The translations under genes were made by a program, and so were the position numbers. A DNA stretch of 64,000 bases, from positions 5,022,001-5,086,000 of the forward strand of contig NZ_CP160453.1 in NCBI RefSeq assembly GCF_040744945.1, in the 5' to 3' direction. Under the pieces are notes generated by a model. The model was not told where the DNA came from. It did not search any database and saw nothing but the letters and a program-made list of their open reading frames with translations. This stretch comes from Saccharothrix sp. HUAS TT1 (GTDB lineage Bacteria; Actinomycetota; Actinomycetes; Mycobacteriales; Pseudonocardiaceae). This document shows positions 49,197 through 58,653 of the stretch, one piece after another (position 1 is the stretch's first letter; each line of letters begins with the position of its first letter).

Positions 49197-51944
49197 GTGT
49201 CTACACCCCGAACGCTCGATCGCGCGGCAGGTCGAGGTGGGCGACTGCTGGGCCGTGAGCGCGAGTGCGCCTCGGCTCGCGGCCGCGTCGAAGCCGTCGA
49301 GGTCGGCGTGCGGCAATTGCTGATGATCCGCGGGGACGAGGGGGTCGGGAAGTCCCGGCTGCTCGACGAGGTGCTGGACACCGCGGTCGTTCCCGCGGGG
49401 ACCACGATTCTCCGCGCACGCTGCGATCCGGAACTCCGCAACGTCTCCTACGGCGTGGCGCGCGACCTCCTCGGCTGTCCCAGCGGGCTGCCCGGGCAGC
49501 CCGACGCTCCCGCCATCATGCACTACCTGTACCGGCGCGCGGCCGACCTGATGGCGTCCGGGCCGCTGGTCCTCGCCGTCGACGACCTCCACTGGTCCGA
49601 CGAGGACTCGCTGGACTGGCTCGGTTACCTGATCCGGCGCTCCTGGCATCGGCCGCTGTGCCTCGCGCTGACCGCGCGCACACCGCTCATCCGCCCGATC
49701 ACGGTGCTGCGCGGCGCTTTCCTCGGCGCCGGCACGACCACCATCGACCTCGGGCCGCTGCCCACCGACGCCGTGGACCGGCTCGTCACCGAAGCCCTGG
49801 GCGACTCCGTGGACGAGGGCGTGCTGACCGAGGTCCGCCGGCTGAGCGGGGGGAACTCGCTGCTGCTGACGCGCCTGCTCGCGCGGCTCGCGGACGGTTC
49901 GGCCCCCGCGGTCGGTGTCGAGGTGGTCATCACCTCGGTCGTCGACTGGCTGCTGGCGCAGCGCCCGCAGGTGGCGCGCGTCGCCCGCGCCATCGCGGTG
50001 CTGGAGACCGGCGATCCCGACCTCGTCGCCGCGCTGTCGGGTGTGCCCACCCGCGCCGTGTCCGGCGCCGCGGACCTCCTGCGCTCCGCCGGCCTGCTCG
50101 TGCCCGGTGGCGACGGCTTCGTCCACGACCTGGTCCGCGAGGCGGTGCTGACCGGCCTGTCCGGATCTCGTGTCGTCCACATGCGCACCCGGGCGGCCCG
50201 CCTGCTCAACGACGCCGGCCGGCCGGCCGAGGTGGTCGCGTCGCACCTGCTCCGCCTGCCGGCGCCCGACAAGCCGTGGATGCGCGCCGTCTTGCGCGCG
50301 GCGGCCGACGACAGCGCCCGGCGAGGGGCGCCCCGCGCGGCGGCGCGGTTCCTGCTGCCGCTGGTCGACGCCATGCCCGGTGATGCCGCCCTGCGTGCCG
50401 GGCTGGCCGGTCTGCTGGCGCACGACGACCCGTCCTCAGCGCTGCGCCACCTCGACCGCGCGCTCGCCGACGCGCCCGATCCGAGGCTGCGCGCGCGCAT
50501 CGCCGTGCAGCACGGGAAGACCGCGCTGGCCCTCCAGCGCTCGCCCGACGCCACGCGAGTCCTGGAAACCGCGCTCGACGCGCTGGTGGAGGCGGCCGGG
50601 CCGACCCCGTCGAGGGAGGACCGCGAACTGCTCCACCACGTCCGCGCCTCGTTGTTCATGTCCGCGGTCGACGAGAAGTCGACGGTGCGCCAAGCCCGCG
50701 ACCGGGTGCTCCGGCTCGGCGAGCCCGCCGGCGGCACCCCGGCCGAACGACAACTGCTGGCCGTCCTGGCGGTGTCGGACGCGATTGCCGGGCACCCCGT
50801 CGAGCGGGCCGTCCGCCGCGCCGAGCGGGCCCTGCTGCTGGACGAGGCGGCCTGCGGCGGCTGGACGGCGCTGGCGTCGGCGTTCGTGCTCGACCTCGCG
50901 GACGACACCGCCGCGGCCGTCACGGCGGTCGACCGCCTCGTCACGCGCAGCCGCGCGGAGGGCGCGGCCTGGGCGCACCGCGTCGCTCTGGGCACCCGCG
51001 CGACCCTGTTGTGCGGCGCGGGCAACTTCACGTCGGCCGGCGTGGACGCCAGGCTCGCCCTGAAGTCGTCGCGCCACCGCACCCGGCGGTCCCACCCCGT
51101 CCAGCCGGCCGTCACCCTCGCCCACGTCCTCGTGCGGGAAGGCGCCGCGCGTCGCGCGGCCGACCTGCTGGCGGCGGTCGAGCACCCGGGCTTGGACGAC
51201 CTGCTGTTCGACGGCCACCTGTTCCGCATGGCGCGCGCCTCGGCCCGCGCCGAACTGGGCGACGCGGAAGGTGCCCTGGCCGACCTGTCGTGGTGCGGTC
51301 GCAGCCTCGCCGGAGCCGGGGTGGCCAACCCCGTGTTCGCGCCGTGGTGGGCCGAAGCGGCTCTCCTGCTCGCCGACCAGGGCCGCACGGCCGAAGCCGA
51401 GGCCCACGTCGAGCACGGTGAGCGGTTGACCGCGAACTGGGACGTGCCGCGGGCGCGAGGGCTCGTCCTGCTGACCCGGGCCGCGGTCGAGAAGGGCTCC
51501 ACGGCCGTCGAGTCGATGACCGAGGCGGTGCGGGTCCTGGAGGCGTCGAGCGCCCGGTACGACCTCCAGCGCGCGGAGCACCGCCTGGGCAGCGCGCTGC
51601 TGCGCCGCGGCGACACCCGGGAAGCGCGCGAGCACCTGCGGCGCGCGGCCGACCTCGCCACGCTGTGCGGCGCGCCGGTCGCCGCCGCCCGGGCCAGGGC
51701 GCTGCTCCTCAAGGCAGGTGGCCGGATGCGGAACCTCACGGGCAACCGCGCCGACATCCTCACGGACAGCGAGCGGCGGGTGGCGCGGTTGGCGGTGGGC
51801 GGGGCGACCAACCGCGAGATCGCCGAGGCGCTGTTCGTCACCGCCCGCACCGTGGAGGTCCACCTCACCAGCGCGTACCGCAAGCTGGGCATCACCGGCA
51901 GGGCGGAGCTGGCGACCGTGTTCGCCGGCGGGGAGGGCGACTGA
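49197..51944 (+). CDS. LAL-type LuxR regulator 1
   Basis: A 915-residue large ATP-binding LuxR regulator. Walker A is complete (RGDEGVGKSRLL, Lys52), and Walker B is LVLAVDDLHWSDEDS. A long TPR-like middle has DLSWCGRSLAGAGVANPVFA, typical of LALs in macrolide clusters. The C-terminal helix-turn-helix is LTDSERRVARLAVGGATNRE then IAEALFVTARTVEVHLTSAY. A GGAGG site lies nine bases before the GTG. It is first of three tandem LAL genes; the next starts three bases after its stop. The role is most likely activation of the PKS cluster to its right. Confidence 0.9.
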   Translation: MSTPRTLDRAAGRGGRLLGRERECASARGRVEAVEVGVRQLLMIRGDEGVGKSRLLDEVLDTAVVPAGTTILRARCDPELRNVSYGVARDLLGCPSGLPGQPDAPAIMHYLYRRAADLMASGPLVLAVDDLHWSDEDSLDWLGYLIRRSWHRPLCLALTARTPLIRPITVLRGAFLGAGTTTIDLGPLPTDAVDRLVTEALGDSVDEGVLTEVRRLSGGNSLLLTRLLARLADGSAPAVGVEVVITSVVDWLLAQRPQVARVARAIAVLETGDPDLVAALSGVPTRAVSGAADLLRSAGLLVPGGDGFVHDLVREAVLTGLSGSRVVHMRTRAARLLNDAGRPAEVVASHLLRLPAPDKPWMRAVLRAAADDSARRGAPRAAARFLLPLVDAMPGDAALRAGLAGLLAHDDPSSALRHLDRALADAPDPRLRARIAVQHGKTALALQRSPDATRVLETALDALVEAAGPTPSREDRELLHHVRASLFMSAVDEKSTVRQARDRVLRLGEPAGGTPAERQLLAVLAVSDAIAGHPVERAVRRAERALLLDEAACGGWTALASAFVLDLADDTAAAVTAVDRLVTRSRAEGAAWAHRVALGTRATLLCGAGNFTSAGVDARLALKSSRHRTRRSHPVQPAVTLAHVLVREGAARRAADLLAAVEHPGLDDLLFDGHLFRMARASARAELGDAEGALADLSWCGRSLAGAGVANPVFAPWWAEAALLLADQGRTAEAEAHVEHGERLTANWDVPRARGLVLLTRAAVEKGSTAVESMTEAVRVLEASSARYDLQRAEHRLGSALLRRGDTREAREHLRRAADLATLCGAPVAAARARALLLKAGGRMRNLTGNRADILTDSERRVARLAVGGATNREIAEALFVTARTVEVHLTSAYRKLGITGRAELATVFAGGEGD

Positions 51945-51947
51945 CCG

Positions 51948-54596
51948 GTGTCCGCGACGCACCCAGAGCAGCACCCCGTGACACCACTGGTGGAGCGGGA
52001 CGCGGAAACCTCGCTCCTCGACCGCGTCGTCGGCGACCTGACCGCGGGCCGGTCGGCGGCCGTCGCCGTGATCGGTCCGCCGGCGATCGGCCACAGCGCG
52101 CTCCTCGCGCACGCGGCCCGCGTCGCCGCCGGGCACGGCGTGCGCACCGTCGCGGCCCGCGCCCGGCGGTGGGAGACCGACGTCGAGTGGGGCGTGGTCG
52201 ACCAGTGGCGCGCGTCCCTGGCCCCGGACGGGTCCGGGTGGCCGCCCTTGGACCGCCTGCGGCCCGAGCAGCGGGCCGCCGCGTCGTCCGACGTGTGCTC
52301 CGCGCTGCTCGCCACCGCCAGGCGCACTCCGCTGCTGCTGCTGGTCGACGACGTCCACCGGGCCGACCGGGCCTCCACCCACCTGCTCGGGATGCTGCTG
52401 CGCCGGCTGCGGCAGGCCCCCATCGCCGTGGTGTGCACCGGTCGCTCCGCCCCGGAGGCCGGCGAGTGCACCCCGCTGCGCCCCCGGCCGCTCACCGCCG
52501 CGGGCGGGCGCCGCGTGAGCCGCGACCGCCTCGGGCTGCCCGGCGCGGACGACCGGTTCGACGCCGTCGTCGAGGCGTCGCTCGGCCTGCCCGGGGTCCT
52601 CGTGCCGGCCCTCGACGAGCTGCGCGACACAGGGGCGCGCGTCGACGTGCGCGCGGTCGAGGCCGCCGTGCTGCGCCGCCGTGCCGCCGTCGTCGACCGC
52701 ACGCTCACCGGCCTGCCCGCCGGTCTCCTCGACGTGGTCCGCGTCCTCGCCGTCGCCGGGGACGCCGTCCCGCTACCCGCGGCGCGGGGTACCGCCGCCG
52801 CGCTCGACCACCTCCGCGCCAACGGCCTCACCGCCGCCGGTCCGGCCGCGGGCGACCGCCCCCGGCTCGCGCCGCACGTCGCCGAGCAGGTGCTCGCCGG
52901 CACGGACCCGGCGGTGCGCCGCGAACTGCACGCCCGGATCGCCGAGGCCGCCCACCGCGTCGCCGCGCCCGATGACGTGGTGGCCCGTCTCCTGCTCGGC
53001 GCCGCGCCGCTCGGCGCGCCCTGGGCGGCCGCCGTGCTGCGCCGCGTCGGCCGGCGCAGGCTGCGCGAGGGGCACGACAGGGAGGCCGCCGCGCTGCTGG
53101 CGCGCGCCGCCGGCGAACCGGTCGACCCCGCCGCCCGCGCGGCTCTGGTGGTCGACCTGGCGTGCGCCGAGGGCCGCGACCGGCCGGTCGTGTCCAGACG
53201 CGCTCTGATCACCGCGGCGTCCGAGGGCCGGCACCGGCAGCCCGCCGTCGACCTGCTCCTCGTCGTGGGCGACGGGGACGCGGTGTGCCGGACGCTGCCG
53301 CTCGACCAGGTGGGAGACCGGCCGGGCGACGCCGGGTTGGGCAAGCTGCGCCGGATCGCCTCCCTGATAGCCGGCCACGACGTGGACGACCGGGTCGACG
53401 CCCGCACGGCCGCGGCGGACCCGGTGCTCGCGGGCGCCGAAGCCTGGCGGCTCGCGCTCGCCGGCCGCGACCTCCACCGCGCCCGGAGGCTGGCGTCGCT
53501 GGCCGTCGCGGAGCAGCCGCTCCTCTCGCCCCGGCTGGCCGGCGCCGCCACGCTCGTGCTCACCGACGACCTCGCCGAGGCCCGCGCCGTGCTGACCGAC
53601 ATGCTGACCGACGCCCTGCGCGTCGGCCGGCGCGGCAGCGCCGCCTCCATCGCCCACCACCTGGCCCACGCCGCGCGCCGGGCCGGGTACCTGGACGAGG
53701 CCGCGCGGCACCTCGACCACGCCCTGGAGCTGCTTCCGCTGCCGGCGTGGCCAGCGCGCACGCGGGCCATGCTGATCGCCTCCGGCACGCTGCTGGAGGT
53801 CGAGCGCGGCGACCCGGACGCCGCCCGCCGCCACCTGGCCCTCGCGGACCCCGCATCCGGACCGGGCCGTGGACGCCTCCTGCACGCCCGCGCCGCCGTC
53901 AGCCTCGCGTCGGGCGACCCGGTCTCGGCGCTGCACGACCTGCTCGACTGCGGGCGCCGGCTCGCCGGGCGGGGGCGCGGCAACCCGGCGCTGGTGGACT
54001 GGCGCCCCCTCGCGGCCGAGGCGCTGGTCCGGTTGGACCGCGCCGACGAGGCCCGGACCCTCCTCGCGGAGGAGAGCCGGGCGGCCGCCGCGTGGGGCAC
54101 GGCCAGCTGCGTCGGCGCCGCCAGGCTCGCCGCGGCGCGCTGGGGCCGCGAGCCCTTCGAGCCACGGGCGCTGGCCGAGGCCGAGCACGTGCTGCGCCGG
54201 TCACCCGCCCGCCTGCTGCACGTCCAGGCCCAGGTGGAGCTGTCGGCGGCCGAGCTGCGGCTCGGCCGGACCCGGGAAGCGGCACGGCTGGCCGACGCCG
54301 CCGCGCGCACGGCCCGTGCCTGCGGCGCGGTGCCCGTGCGCCTGCACGCCGAGGCGCTGAGCGCGGCGGCGCGGGCCGGCGCCGACGTCCCGCACGACCG
54401 CACCCGCCGGCTGTCCGAGCTGTCGCCGGCGCAGGCGAAGGCCGCGGAACTCGCCGCGCGGGGGATGACCAACCCCGAGATCGCGGGTGTGCTGGGCGTG
54501 AGCCGCCGCACGGTCGAGCTGCACCTGACCACCGCCTACCGCAAGCTCGGTGTGGCAGGCCGGGGCGAACTGCTCGCCCTGATCGGTGGGCGGTGA
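51948..54596 (+). CDS. LAL-type LuxR regulator 2
   Basis: An 882-residue LAL protein. The Walker A site reads VIGPPAIGHSALL, with His49 in place of the conserved Lys, so ATP hydrolysis is doubtful; Walker B is LLLLVDDVHRADRAS. The middle part has LHDLLDCGRRLAGRGRGNPA. The C-terminal helix-turn-helix is LSPAQAKAAELAARGMTNPE then IAGVLGVSRRTVELHLTTAY. It is placed in the middle of the three-gene operon with three-base gaps. It may form mixed complexes with its neighbours. Confidence 0.9.
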   Translation: MSATHPEQHPVTPLVERDAETSLLDRVVGDLTAGRSAAVAVIGPPAIGHSALLAHAARVAAGHGVRTVAARARRWETDVEWGVVDQWRASLAPDGSGWPPLDRLRPEQRAAASSDVCSALLATARRTPLLLLVDDVHRADRASTHLLGMLLRRLRQAPIAVVCTGRSAPEAGECTPLRPRPLTAAGGRRVSRDRLGLPGADDRFDAVVEASLGLPGVLVPALDELRDTGARVDVRAVEAAVLRRRAAVVDRTLTGLPAGLLDVVRVLAVAGDAVPLPAARGTAAALDHLRANGLTAAGPAAGDRPRLAPHVAEQVLAGTDPAVRRELHARIAEAAHRVAAPDDVVARLLLGAAPLGAPWAAAVLRRVGRRRLREGHDREAAALLARAAGEPVDPAARAALVVDLACAEGRDRPVVSRRALITAASEGRHRQPAVDLLLVVGDGDAVCRTLPLDQVGDRPGDAGLGKLRRIASLIAGHDVDDRVDARTAAADPVLAGAEAWRLALAGRDLHRARRLASLAVAEQPLLSPRLAGAATLVLTDDLAEARAVLTDMLTDALRVGRRGSAASIAHHLAHAARRAGYLDEAARHLDHALELLPLPAWPARTRAMLIASGTLLEVERGDPDAARRHLALADPASGPGRGRLLHARAAVSLASGDPVSALHDLLDCGRRLAGRGRGNPALVDWRPLAAEALVRLDRADEARTLLAEESRAAAAWGTASCVGAARLAAARWGREPFEPRALAEAEHVLRRSPARLLHVQAQVELSAAELRLGRTREAARLADAAARTARACGAVPVRLHAEALSAAARAGADVPHDRTRRLSELSPAQAKAAELAARGMTNPEIAGVLGVSRRTVELHLTTAYRKLGVAGRGELLALIGGR

Positions 54597-54599
54597 CGC

Positions 54600-57377
54600 G
54601 TGCTGTTCGACCGTGACAGCGAGATCGCCCGCCTGAGCCGCGCCGTGACCGACGCCGCGGCCGGGCGCGGCTCCCTGCTCGTGATCACCGGCCCGATCGG
54701 GGCGGGGCGCACCGCGTTGCTCGACGCCGTGCGCCCGCCGGCCGCCCGGGAGGGCGCCCGCGTCGTGGAGGCCGTCGCCGCGCGGGCCGAGCGCGCGTTC
54801 CCCGCCGGTGTGCTGCGGCAGCTGGCCGAACCGCTCACCGCGGACCTCACCGCCGACGAACGCGACCGCGTCGCGGCGGGGATCGCGGACTTCCTGCACC
54901 CGGTGTTCGCGAACGGGGAGGCGACACCGCGCGCCGGGTACCCCGCGTCCGCCTCCCACGCCGTGCTGCACGGCTTTCGGCACCTGGTGTCCGTGGCCGG
55001 CGGGCGTCGACCGCTGGTGCTCGTCGTGGACGACCTCCAGTGGGCCGACGCGGAATCGCTGCGCTGCCTCGCCTACCTCGTGCACCGCCTCGACGGTCTG
55101 CGGGTCGCCGTGGTCGTCGCGGTGCGCGACGGCCTGCCCCGGTCGGGCTCCGAATCCGTGTGGGCGGTCGTGCAAGGCGCGGCGGACGTGCTGGCGCCGC
55201 GCCCCCTGTCGTCCGCCGGTGTGCGGGGCCTGGTGCGGGAGGCGTTCGGCGAGGACGGCGGTGACCGGTTCGCCGCCGCGTGCCTGGAGGTGTCCCGGGG
55301 CGTGCCGCTGATCGCGCGCGCGGTGGTGGACGAGCTGGCGGAGTCGGGTGTGCGGCCGGTCGACGACGCGGTGCGGGAGGTGTTCGCCTGCCTGCCGGCG
55401 CAGCTGTGCGAGTGGTACGGCGCCAGGTTGGTGGAGTTCCCCGGCGCGGTGCGGTCGTACGCGGTCGCGGCGGGTCTCCTCGGTGACGCGGCCGAGCCGG
55501 AGCTGATCGGTGAGCTGACGCGCCTCGACCCCGCGGAACTCGCCGCCGCCGCACGCGCCCTGCACGCCGCGGGGGTGGTCGTGCCGGACCGGCTCCCCCG
55601 CTTCGTCCACCCGGTCGTCCGCGAGGCCGTGCTGCGGGCCCTCGACGCGGCGGACGAGGAGGGCCTGCACGTCGCGGCCGCGAAGGCCCTGCACCGGGCC
55701 GGCCGACCGGCCGAGGAGGTGGCGGCGCACCTGCTGGCCGTGCCGTCGTTCCAGGACGTGTGGGTCGTGGACTCGCTGCGTGACGCCGCCCGCGCCGCCG
55801 TGCGCGGGGGTGCGCGCGACCAGGCCGCCCGCGTGCTGCGCCGCGCCCTGTTCGACACGCCCGTGCAGACCGCGCAACGCGGTGAGCTGCTGGTCGAGCT
55901 GGCTGAGGTGGAAAGCGCCGCCACGCCCGTCGCGGCGACCCGTCACCTGCTGGAGGCCCTGCCCCTCTTGCGATCGGCCACCGCCCGCGCGACCACGCTC
56001 GCCCGTGCCGCGACCACCTGCCTGCGGGCAGCGCCGGACGAGTTCGCGGACGCGGCGCGCGCCGTGCTGGCCGACGACGTGCTGCACCCGGAACTGCGGC
56101 TGCGCGTGGAGGCGCGGCTGTTCCTGATCACCGACGACGACCCGCGCCGCCTCGCGGACGCGGTGCGCCGGGCGCGGGAGGCGGACCCGCGGGCGCTCGC
56201 CGCGACGTCCGGCGGTCGGGAGCTGTCCGCGGTGCTGCTGCGCGCCGCCGTCCTCACGGGCCGTCCCTCCCGCGACGACGTGGTGCGCGATGCCACGCTG
56301 CTGATGCGTGAGCTGACGCCCGAGGACCCGCGCCTGCCCGACACGGCCGCCTTGCTGACCGAGGTGTTCGTCCTCGCGGACCGCCCGCTCGACGCGGCCC
56401 CCCTGTCGGCGCTCGCGGCCCAGTACGCGCGCGACCACCAGGCGCCGGACGCCGCCGCCACCACCGCCGTCGCTTCGGCGCTGAGGCTGCTCGCCCAGGG
56501 GCTCGTCGGCCAGGCCGACGACCTCCTGGCGTCCGTCGAGCGGGAACCGTCCGCCACCGGGAGCACCACGGGGCTGCTGCTCGGCGCGGCGGTGCTGAGC
56601 CTGCCCGACCCGCGGCGCGCGCACCACCTGCTGAGCACCGACCCGGAACGCCCCGAGCACCCGGCCGCGACCGCCCTGGGGCAGGCCCTGCGAGCCCTGG
56701 CCCCGCAGGGCGACGAGCCGGCGTCGATCAGGGTGGAGCGCCTGCTCGACTGCGGTCGCCGGTTGGAGCGCGCCGGGTGGGTCAACCCGGCGGTGCTCGC
56801 CTGGCGCTCGCACGCCGCGACCCTGCTCCACGGGCTTGGCGACACCGACGCCGCGCTCGCCCTCGTCGAAGCCGAACTGGCGGCGGCGCGGACGTGGGGC
56901 GGACCGGTCGCGATCGGCCGCGCCCTTCGCGCGCTCGGCTCGGTGCTGCCGGACGAGGACGCGGCCGTGCGTTCGACCAGGGAGGCGCTGGAGGTGCTGC
57001 GCGGCACCGACCACCGGTGGGAGGTGGCGCTCACCGAGGCGCAGCTCGCCCGGGCGCTCCAGCGGTCGCGACCGGAGGAAGCCGCCGCGCTCGCCGCCCG
57101 GGCCAGGGCGGCGAGCGCCGAGCACGGCGTCCGCCAACCCGCCGACCAGGTCCCGGCGGGGCATCCCGCGCCGACTCCGGGGCGGTCGACCGCCCTGACG
57201 CGCGCCGAACTGCGCGTGGCCCGCTGGGCGGCCGAGGGGCGGACCAACCAGGACATCGCCGAGGAGCTGGGCGTCAGTTCGCGCGCCGTCGAGAAGCACC
57301 TGACGAGCGTCTACCGGAAGCTGAGCCTGTCGGGCCGGGCGGCGCTGGCCGCCGCGCTGGACGACTACGGAGTGTGA
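54600..57377 (+). CDS. LAL-type LuxR regulator 3
   Basis: A 925-residue LAL protein. Walker A is ITGPIGAGRTALLDAV with Arg37 for Lys; Walker B is LVLVVDDLQWADAES. The middle has LLDCGRRLERAGWVNPAVLA then ARTWGGPVAIGRALRALGS. The C-terminal DNA-binding domain is LTRAELRVARWAAEGRTNQD then IAEELGVSSRAVEKHLTSVY. It starts three bases after regulator 2 and completes a NysRI-RII-RIII-like trio. The non-coding stretch that follows suggests the operon ends here. Confidence 0.9.
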   Translation: MLFDRDSEIARLSRAVTDAAAGRGSLLVITGPIGAGRTALLDAVRPPAAREGARVVEAVAARAERAFPAGVLRQLAEPLTADLTADERDRVAAGIADFLHPVFANGEATPRAGYPASASHAVLHGFRHLVSVAGGRRPLVLVVDDLQWADAESLRCLAYLVHRLDGLRVAVVVAVRDGLPRSGSESVWAVVQGAADVLAPRPLSSAGVRGLVREAFGEDGGDRFAAACLEVSRGVPLIARAVVDELAESGVRPVDDAVREVFACLPAQLCEWYGARLVEFPGAVRSYAVAAGLLGDAAEPELIGELTRLDPAELAAAARALHAAGVVVPDRLPRFVHPVVREAVLRALDAADEEGLHVAAAKALHRAGRPAEEVAAHLLAVPSFQDVWVVDSLRDAARAAVRGGARDQAARVLRRALFDTPVQTAQRGELLVELAEVESAATPVAATRHLLEALPLLRSATARATTLARAATTCLRAAPDEFADAARAVLADDVLHPELRLRVEARLFLITDDDPRRLADAVRRAREADPRALAATSGGRELSAVLLRAAVLTGRPSRDDVVRDATLLMRELTPEDPRLPDTAALLTEVFVLADRPLDAAPLSALAAQYARDHQAPDAAATTAVASALRLLAQGLVGQADDLLASVEREPSATGSTTGLLLGAAVLSLPDPRRAHHLLSTDPERPEHPAATALGQALRALAPQGDEPASIRVERLLDCGRRLERAGWVNPAVLAWRSHAATLLHGLGDTDAALALVEAELAAARTWGGPVAIGRALRALGSVLPDEDAAVRSTREALEVLRGTDHRWEVALTEAQLARALQRSRPEEAAALAARARAASAEHGVRQPADQVPAGHPAPTPGRSTALTRAELRVARWAAEGRTNQDIAEELGVSSRAVEKHLTSVYRKLSLSGRAALAAALDDYGV

Positions 57378-57872
57378 CTTCGTCCACGCGTCGCGCGGAC
57401 CTTGGATGGACTCAATTGGGTTTCCGGTGGTTCGGGGCATCGCGCTGGGCTGTTCGTCCCAACCCGGTTAAATTGTTGTGAACGGACTGTCGCGGGTATT
57501 CATCGCGTGCTGCGGGAGTTCGGCGCGGCTAATGCCGCGCCGCCCTCGGGTGATAGTGGACCCGACCGGCAATGTGTCCTTTCTCACAAGATCGGTTGTC
57601 GCGTCAGGGCTGGTCCAGGCTGTTCGCTCGCTTCTCGGCACCGGGTCGCGAGCGGTCCGAACGGTCACACCACACCACCCGTCCCCGAAGTGACCGAACC
57701 CCGGTGCGGGGGGCACCACAGTATTAGCCGCGAAAGCAGTGCGAGCGTTGACCCCTGCAGTCGATTCTTCTTACGGTGGTTGCAGTGGTTATTCGGGGCC
57801 GCGTGCCGGCAAGCGTTTTCCGCCTTGTCCGGCCACACGTGCGGGCCGCGCATCGAGAGGAATGGTGACGCA
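57378..57872. other. Upstream region of the PAS-LuxR gene
   Basis: About 495 bases without a supported gene, lower in GC than the flanks. The open frame that runs through it in phase with the regulator has no domain content and lacks a good start. Several promoter-like AT-richer patches (57470-57480, 57720-57790) are present. Confidence 0.55.
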
Positions 57873-58577
57873 GTGCGTCCAGTCGCAACCCTGCCCTCCC
57901 TCCGTACGACGAACCGCCCGGCGAACCACCGGGCGGCGCACCACGACACCCGCCACGCCGACGCGTTCCGGTCGCTGTTCGAGCGTTCCGGCACGTGCAT
58001 GGCGGTCGTCGACCCGATGCTGCGCATCCACGAGGTCAACAAGCAGTTCCTGCGCGAAGTCCCCCTCTCCGACAGCCCCGTCGGCCGGACCCTGCTCGAC
58101 TTCGTGCCGCCGGTGGACCACGTCCGGCTGCGCCGGCAGTTCACCCAGCTCGCCCTGGGGCGTCGCGAACGCCTCGTGGAGCGCGTCACCTGGCTGTGGC
58201 CCGGCACGTGCGACACCGGCGGCACCATGACGGCCGTCGCCGGCCACAGCGAGGTGGTGCCCGGCGAGGCTCCCGTCTCGACCATCGTGGTCAGCGTCAC
58301 CTGGAACGAGGGGCCGGTCGAAGAGGGGCCCGGACAGGGGTTCCGGCTCACCGAACTGGACGCGCGCATCCTGGAGGGCATCGCCACCGGCATGTCCACG
58401 ATCAACCTGGCCACCAAGCTCTACCTGAGTCGACAGGGCGTCGAGTACCACGTGGGCAGCATGCTGAAGAAGCTCGACGCGCCCAACCGCGCGGCCCTGG
58501 TGTCGCGGGCCTTCTCGCTGGGCGTCCTGCGATCCATGTCCTGGCCGCCCAGGGTGGACGCCGCTTTCGTGAAGTGA
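57873..58577 (+). CDS. PAS-LuxR transcriptional regulator (PimM/NysRIV type)
   Basis: A 234-residue regulator. A PAS domain (about 30-145: FRSLFERSGTCMAVVDPMLR, HEVNKQFLREVPLSDSPVGR) is joined to a LuxR helix-turn-helix (about 165-225: FRLTELDARILEGIATGMST, INLATKLYLSRQGVEYHVGS, MLKKLDAPNRAALVSRAFSL). This two-domain layout is the hallmark of polyene macrolide activators such as PimM, NysRIV, AmphRIV and PteF. GTG at 57873 chosen because GAGAGG lies upstream and the PAS domain begins soon after. It is expected to bind GGGA-N2-TCCC operators, of which candidates lie upstream of the PKS and the LAL operon. Confidence 0.93.
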   Translation: MRPVATLPSLRTTNRPANHRAAHHDTRHADAFRSLFERSGTCMAVVDPMLRIHEVNKQFLREVPLSDSPVGRTLLDFVPPVDHVRLRRQFTQLALGRRERLVERVTWLWPGTCDTGGTMTAVAGHSEVVPGEAPVSTIVVSVTWNEGPVEEGPGQGFRLTELDARILEGIATGMSTINLATKLYLSRQGVEYHVGSMLKKLDAPNRAALVSRAFSLGVLRSMSWPPRVDAAFVK

Positions 58578-58653
58578 CCGCGACGCGCACGGCCAGTCCG
58601 CGCACCGCGGCGTCGGGCCGGCCGCGTCGGCGCTCCTCCCGCCCCGGTGCGGT

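Noticed and set aside
49625..54532. A 1635-codon minus-strand open frame under the LAL genes
   Set aside because: Its translation is almost only Ser, Ala, Arg and Thr, the mirror of GC-rich codons of the plus-strand LAL genes; no motifs.
54201..57440. A 1079-codon minus-strand open frame under LAL regulator 3
   Set aside because: Same reason: a shadow frame rich in Arg, Gly, Val and His without any protein family features.
57402..57872. N-terminal extension of the PAS-LuxR frame (157 extra residues)
   Set aside because: The extension is not protein-like, and the GTG at 57873 with an upstream GAGAGG gives a protein that starts just before the PAS domain.
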